Shown here in pieces: positions 7,800 to 11,079 of a DNA stretch of 11,079 bases. A model generated the notes under the pieces. That model ran no database searches and was not told the origin of the DNA. It worked only from the letters and a program-made list of their open reading frames with translations. Location of the stretch: the NCBI GenBank assembly GCA_029879945.1, contig JAOUPJ010000103.1, positions 1 to 11,079 of the forward strand, in the 5' to 3' direction. Every line of letters begins with the position of its first letter. Positions within the stretch are counted from its first letter, which is position 1. Source of the DNA: Gammaproteobacteria bacterium (GTDB lineage: Bacteria; Pseudomonadota; Gammaproteobacteria; S012-40). The translations under genes and the position numbers were made by a program.

Positions 7800-8459
7800 A
7801 TGAGATCTATTATTTTTCTCGTTCTCGCACTGTTTACTGAGGTGGCTTGGTCCATTGACTCCACCCAGTGTAATCCGGTACCAAATCCTGATGGGATCGG
7901 GCCTTGGGATTACTATGACCCGAAGAACCGTGAGGATGATTTTCGCACCTCCAATATTGCAGGGGGGAATATACACCTGGTGGAAAAGGCCCACTTTACC
8001 CAGAAGGTAGAAAATCTCATCTCGGGTGAGTCCAGTTACTTATACTGGGATATCGAATACACCCTTCGACGAATCCCCAATCACCCCAGGGCGTTATGGG
8101 CGGCATCGCGCTATGAGCGCAGTGATAAATACGTCCCTCATCCGAAGGGACAACCACGATACAGTGCCGAATGTTATTTTGACAGGGCGATCCGCTTTCA
8201 ACCCGATAATGCCATCACCCATATGCTGTATGCCATGCACATGCAAATGGGAGACAGGATTAAAGAGGCGGAAGGGGAATATAAGCTGGCTCTGGACCTG
8301 GACCCAAACCACCCAGAGATTCGCTACAATGTCGGACTTTTTTATTTCAAGCGGAAAAACTACGATAAGGCCTATGAGCATGCGGTCGCGGCCTACGATA
8401 AAGGCTATCCCTTACCTGGCCTCAAAAACATGCTCAAAGGTGTGAAGAAGTGGCGCTAA
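7800..8459 (+). CDS. Small exported TPR protein
   Basis: The product is 219 residues from ATG 7800. The frame also has a TTG seven codons upstream (7779), but the ATG begins a clean signal peptide (MRSIIFLVLALFTEVAWS, cleavage near residue 18), so I prefer it. Ribosome site evidence is modest (GAAG 7788-7791, AGGA 7794-7797). The mature N-terminus has CNPVPNPDGIGPWDYYDP at 24-41, then HFTQKVENLISG (65-76), DIEYTLRRIPNHPRAL (84-99), and two to three TPR units at about 124-205 (CYFDRAIRFQPDN; YKLALDLDPNHPEIRYNVGL). These conserved blocks fit a family of periplasmic TPR proteins of unknown function that I recall from proteobacteria. It is probably a periplasmic protein-protein scaffold. It converges with the glycosyltransferase operon, leaving 33 bases between stop codons and no obvious terminator. 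The exact partner is unknown. Confidence 0.85.
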   Translation: MRSIIFLVLALFTEVAWSIDSTQCNPVPNPDGIGPWDYYDPKNREDDFRTSNIAGGNIHLVEKAHFTQKVENLISGESSYLYWDIEYTLRRIPNHPRALWAASRYERSDKYVPHPKGQPRYSAECYFDRAIRFQPDNAITHMLYAMHMQMGDRIKEAEGEYKLALDLDPNHPEIRYNVGLFYFKRKNYDKAYEHAVAAYDKGYPLPGLKNMLKGVKKWR

Positions 8460-8492
8460 ACCACATTCATTCGTAGTTGCTTGGTCCGGTTT

Positions 8493-9434
8493 CTAGCGCT
8501 TACTGACAATCTTGTCGATTGTGTATTCTTTCAGTTTTCGGGCGTGAGTAAATATGATGATCTCACCCAGTATACCAATCGCCGTAATCTGAATTCCCAA
8601 AACCATAAAGAGTGTGCTGATCAGTAATGCCGGTCTGTCTGAGAGGGCAACACCAAAAAAGAATTTTTCAACCATTAGAATGAGCGTGACAAGCAAGCCC
8701 AGCACAAAGGTAATTGCTCCGATCATGCCGAAGAATCGCAGTGGTTTCTTGGTGAACTTGGTAAGGAAAATTACGGTGAGCAGGTCCAGAAGACGGCGCA
8801 GATATACACCAGGTGAATAGATTCGTTTGTATTGTTCGTGTTTGGACTGTCTGGCCTTGATTTCCCGCACTTTAAAGCCTTGTCGGTAGGCCAGCAAACC
8901 AAAGAAGCGATGTTGGTCTCCATAGAGCTGGATTTCGTCCAGTACTTTACGTCGAAAGACTCTAACACCGCAGCCCAGGTCATTAATTTCTATATCGGAA
9001 AACTTGTTGAAGGCCCAATGAAATATTCTGGCTTGCAATTGATTGGCCTTGGGATCAGAACGGGGCCAGCGTTGGCAGACCACCACATCTTCTTCTTTAA
9101 GCTCATTCACGATGCGAGGAATTTCTTCCGCTTCCACTTGCCGGTAGGGTGGCAGTGTCAGGAGTAAATCACCGGTAGAATGGGAATGACCAATCATGAT
9201 AGCGTTGGCTTCACCAAAATAGCGTGCCAGCTGAATGACCTGAATTGGGCAACCACTTTCTACCAACTCGTCCAGGGCTTTGGAGACTTCAGGATAATGG
9301 CCATCTATGACGTATGTGAAATCATAACTCATGTCCAACGTATCCAGGGCTTCTGCGTATTCAGTGTAAAGCTCTTTGATATTGTCAAATCGTTTTTCAG
9401 AAACAGGAACGATGACTGATAGTTGTGTGGTCAT
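8493..9434 (-). CDS. GT2-family glycosyltransferase-like membrane protein lacking DxD (degenerate paralog)
   Basis: The product is 313 residues, homologous along its whole length to the gene just upstream. Residues 1-210 have the GT2 Rossmann-like layout; two membrane segments follow at about 234-255 and 268-296, as in DPM1/GtrB/ArnC-type polyprenyl-phosphate glycosyltransferases. Shared blocks include ARYFGEANAIM (70-80), NDLGCGVRVFRR (151-162) and QHRFFGLLAYRQGFKV (174-189). However, where the neighbour has DDGS this protein has IDGH (43-46). Where the neighbour has MDGDLQNDP it has LPPYRQVEA (94-102), so both metal-binding Asp positions are Pro95 and Tyr97 in a gap-free alignment. The frame is intact, so it does not look like a decaying gene. 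It starts two bases after the upstream stop, so translation is probably coupled. It may be a pseudo-enzyme partner, an unusual transferase, or a regulator; catalysis by the standard metal-dependent GT2 mechanism is doubtful. Confidence 0.87.
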   Translation of the reverse strand: MTTQLSVIVPVSEKRFDNIKELYTEYAEALDTLDMSYDFTYVIDGHYPEVSKALDELVESGCPIQVIQLARYFGEANAIMIGHSHSTGDLLLTLPPYRQVEAEEIPRIVNELKEEDVVVCQRWPRSDPKANQLQARIFHWAFNKFSDIEINDLGCGVRVFRRKVLDEIQLYGDQHRFFGLLAYRQGFKVREIKARQSKHEQYKRIYSPGVYLRRLLDLLTVIFLTKFTKKPLRFFGMIGAITFVLGLLVTLILMVEKFFFGVALSDRPALLISTLFMVLGIQITAIGILGEIIIFTHARKLKEYTIDKIVSKR

Positions 9435-9436
9435 TA

Positions 9437-10405
9437 CTAGAGGCCTTTTCTTGTTAGTTTTAAATACGAGAGCTTTTCAATCCATCGAGAGCTGGTCTTG
9501 TAGACGAGTTCTCCAAATATTCCCAGACTAAACATAAAAGTGGAAAGGGAAAGGGCCAGCAATCCTGAGCTGGCGATCATAAATGTATTCATATCCGGGT
9601 CTGCAAGAAGAAACAGGACGGAATACAGTATAAACAGCATTCCCAGTACGCCTGGCACAATACCCAGCAAGGTAAACCAATAGAGAGGTTTATTGGCAAA
9701 GGTGATTAAGGTTTTTATGACCAGTAAATCAATCAAAACTTTATAGATCCGAGACAGCCCATACTTGGACTCGCCAAACTGCCGCGCATGATGCTTCACC
9801 TTGATTTCAGCGATGTTTGTTCCTGCAATGGAGGACATGGCCGGAATAAAGCGATGCATTTCCGAATACAGAGGTATCTTCTGGATAATGTCACGGCGAT
9901 AGGCCTTGAGCGAACAGCCATTGTCCTTGATGGGAACACCCGTGATCTTGCCAATGATTCGGTTGGCGATCATGGAAGGAATCTTACGGGTGACGAGTTT
10001 GTCTTGTCTTTTGTGGCGCCAGCCCACTACGATATCGTGACCGTTGTCTATTTCTTTCAGGAACAGAGGGATATCACTGGGATCATTTTGCAGATCTCCA
10101 TCCATCGTGATAATAATTTTACCCTGTGCGTTATCGATGCCAGCGGCCATTGCAGGGGTTTGTCCGTAGTTTTTACGAAACTTGATTGCCTTGAGATTTG
10201 GGTCTTGTTCAGTGAGTTGTTCGGCGATCTCGAACGTACGATCTTTACTTCCATCGTCTACAAAAATGATTTCATAGTTGATGTTTAATGGTTCCAACGC
10301 GTCTTTAAGCGCCTTGTGCAAGTGGTAGATGCTTTCTTCTTCGTTATACAGGGGGATACAGACAGACAGCGCTATTTCTTGCGTTTGCGAATTTTCAGTG
10401 TTCAT
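9437..10405 (-). CDS. GT2 glycosyltransferase, DPM1/GtrB/ArnC-like (polyprenyl-phosphate sugar transferase)
   Basis: The product is 322 residues. The N-terminal GT2 domain has VCIPLYNEEESI (15-26), the nucleotide-binding DDGS (50-53), and the metal-binding DGD in MDGDLQNDP (101-109). Later conserved blocks are DNGCSLKAYRR (161-171) and HRFIPAM (184-190). Two transmembrane helices at about 242-267 and 276-302 make the usual C-terminal anchor. By family, the enzyme transfers a sugar from a nucleotide donor to undecaprenyl phosphate (or a similar lipid) on the cytoplasmic face of the inner membrane, for glycan assembly or modification; which sugar cannot be read from sequence. It is the first gene of a two-gene unit, with the degenerate paralog starting two bases after its stop. 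The start is the only Met in reach, but the ribosome site is weak. Confidence 0.92.
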   Translation of the reverse strand: MNTENSQTQEIALSVCIPLYNEEESIYHLHKALKDALEPLNINYEIIFVDDGSKDRTFEIAEQLTEQDPNLKAIKFRKNYGQTPAMAAGIDNAQGKIIITMDGDLQNDPSDIPLFLKEIDNGHDIVVGWRHKRQDKLVTRKIPSMIANRIIGKITGVPIKDNGCSLKAYRRDIIQKIPLYSEMHRFIPAMSSIAGTNIAEIKVKHHARQFGESKYGLSRIYKVLIDLLVIKTLITFANKPLYWFTLLGIVPGVLGMLFILYSVLFLLADPDMNTFMIASSGLLALSLSTFMFSLGIFGELVYKTSSRWIEKLSYLKLTRKGL

Positions 10406-10871
10406 TGAACGTAATTTACCAATCGTGAAGCTTATGCCGAAAGCATTTATTATTTATTGGAATCGGTCTGCCCAACCAAACTACAAATAGTTATTATTTT
10501 CATGAGCATACGGGATTGTAGCACAAGTGTTGTGGAAAGCAAGATCCCCGTTGCGAGTGCATCGGTGTCTCGAACCTGGATAGGGGTGTTCAAAGCCTTC
10601 ATTTCACTCATGTTGGTGGGCGCTAACTTTGACTAAACTGAAGCTTACGACACGGTTTGAACTCTGTCCAGTGGACTCCGCTCTTCTGGTATGCGGTGTA
10701 GAATTTTGCAAATTTTCTTGTTTTCTGAGAGGCGCTGGAAAATTTCCAGGTCGTTTGATTTTCGGGTATTTGCTTGAGACTGGAGGGGGTAGACTATAGG
10801 TCCGAGAAAGGTGTGCGTTAAATTATAAATAAAATCAATAAGATATGATTTGTTGTTTTCCGTTTTTTGTC

Positions 10872-10917
10872 TGCTTGCGAATGAATCCTGATTCTCGTCC
10901 CAAGCAAATTTTTTTTT
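10872..10917 (+). terminator. Weak terminator-like stem with T-tract
   Basis: TGCTTG (10872-10877) pairs with CAAGCA (10901-10906), with an inner GAAT/ATTC stem (10879-10882 with 10891-10894). Two A and then nine T follow. The stem is short and interrupted, and no plus-strand gene ends just upstream, so the call is tentative. It could end an unseen small transcript, or simply be AT-rich DNA. Confidence 0.25.
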
Positions 10918-10948
10918 CCCAATAAATGTCTCTTATCATGAACTAATA

Positions 10949-10954
10949 TATAAT
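10949..10954 (+). promoter_or_regulatory. Probable -10 element of the ACP-like gene
   Basis: A perfect TATAAT lies 44 bases before the ATG at 10999. The -35 region is not a good match to TTGACA, so the promoter may need an activator or may be a coincidence. Confidence 0.4.
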
Positions 10955-10998
10955 ACGCAGCTTTTACAAGAACCGGACCGCTTAGTTTAAGGTGTTAT

Positions 10999-11079
10999 AT
11001 GTCTACATTGGAAGAAGTAAAACAAATACTCGCTGATACATTGCAGTTGGCAGGCGGGGTAGAATCCCTGGATGTGGAT
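10999..11079 (+). CDS. Acyl-carrier-protein-like protein (first 27 residues; cut by right edge)
   Basis: ATG at 10999 follows AAGG (10989-10992) by six bases and opens a frame that runs to the window end without a stop (27 codons). The peptide begins MSTLEEVKQILADTLQL and continues with a Gly-Gly-Val-Glu-Ser-Leu-Asp stretch. This has the shape of helix I and the following loop of phosphopantetheine-binding acyl carrier proteins (VKQILADTLQL). It resembles, more than the fatty-acid ACP, the ACPs encoded at the head of exosortase A-associated exopolysaccharide loci. The phosphopantetheine Ser would lie beyond the window, so the assignment rests on a short match. It is transcribed divergently from the GT operon and probably begins a rightward operon. 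Confidence 0.6.
   Translation, partial: MSTLEEVKQILADTLQLAGGVESLDVD

Larger units (their letters stand above)
10406..10998. other. Divergent intergenic region between GT operon and ACP-like gene
   Basis: About 590 bases with no convincing ORF on either strand. The left end must carry the promoter of the leftward GT pair; AT-rich stretches near 10450-10500 could serve but no clean hexamers stand out. The right end carries a stem followed by nine T (10872-10917) and the TATAAT before the ACP-like gene. The middle (10500-10860) holds nothing I recognise. Confidence 0.65.

Noticed and set aside
7556..7864. Minus-strand ORF of 102 residues over the TPR leader
   Set aside because: Overlaps antisense the TPR signal peptide, has no recognisable domain, and gives a low-structure sequence; kept only as an unlikely alternative for the intergenic region.
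9788..10288. Plus-strand ORF of 166 residues opposite the canonical GT2 gene
   Set aside because: Antisense to a clearly conserved GT2 domain; composition is that of a shadow frame.
1..11079. Insertion sequences, CRISPR arrays, tRNA or rRNA genes, defence systems
   Set aside because: Scanning both strands showed no transposase, direct-repeat/spacer pattern, tRNA-like cloverleaf or defence-type domain.

Overview
The window looks like chromosomal DNA from a free-living, probably marine or polysaccharide-degrading gammaproteobacterium. The evidence is moderate GC with AT-rich intergenic regions, Gram-negative signal peptides and an outer-membrane-type lipobox. Gene content also fits: LamG/thrombospondin-type-3/SGNH proteins, a DUF5060 glycosidase and polyprenyl-type GT2 transferases. 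The taxonomic placement is inference; no rRNA or marker gene is present.

Left part (1-6680, all minus strand): three large exported proteins lie in tandem. From the right they are a 712-residue lipoprotein (4542-6680), a 567-residue secreted glycoside-hydrolase-like protein with an N-terminal DUF5060 domain (2662-4365), and a secreted multidomain SGNH/GDSL hydrolase (1-2348, cut by the left edge). The last one carries LamG, Ig-like, SGNH, calcium-binding TSP3 and second LamG modules. Hairpins behind the lipoprotein and the glycosidase, plus a ribosome binding site before each gene, suggest separate transcription units with a shared theme: binding and modifying polysaccharide outside the cell.

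Middle (6681-7799): about 1.1 kb without a convincing gene. The left two thirds is AT-rich. The last ~300 bases are more GC-rich, full of short hairpins, and lead into a plus-strand gene for a small exported TPR protein (7800-8459).

Right part (8493-10405, minus strand): a two-gene operon with a 2-base gap encodes two homologous membrane-tailed GT2 glycosyltransferases. The upstream one is canonical (DDGS and DGD motifs). The downstream one has lost the metal-binding DxD and the first acidic motif but keeps the overall fold and membrane tail. This is the most unusual observation in the window. After a ~590-base gap, a plus-strand gene starting at 10999 encodes the first 27 residues of an acyl-carrier-protein-like product. 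It resembles the ACPs that open exosortase A-associated exopolysaccharide loci, so the window may border an exopolysaccharide cluster. The overall picture is an envelope/extracellular-polysaccharide neighbourhood: lipid-linked sugar transfer on the right, surface or secreted carbohydrate-active proteins on the left.
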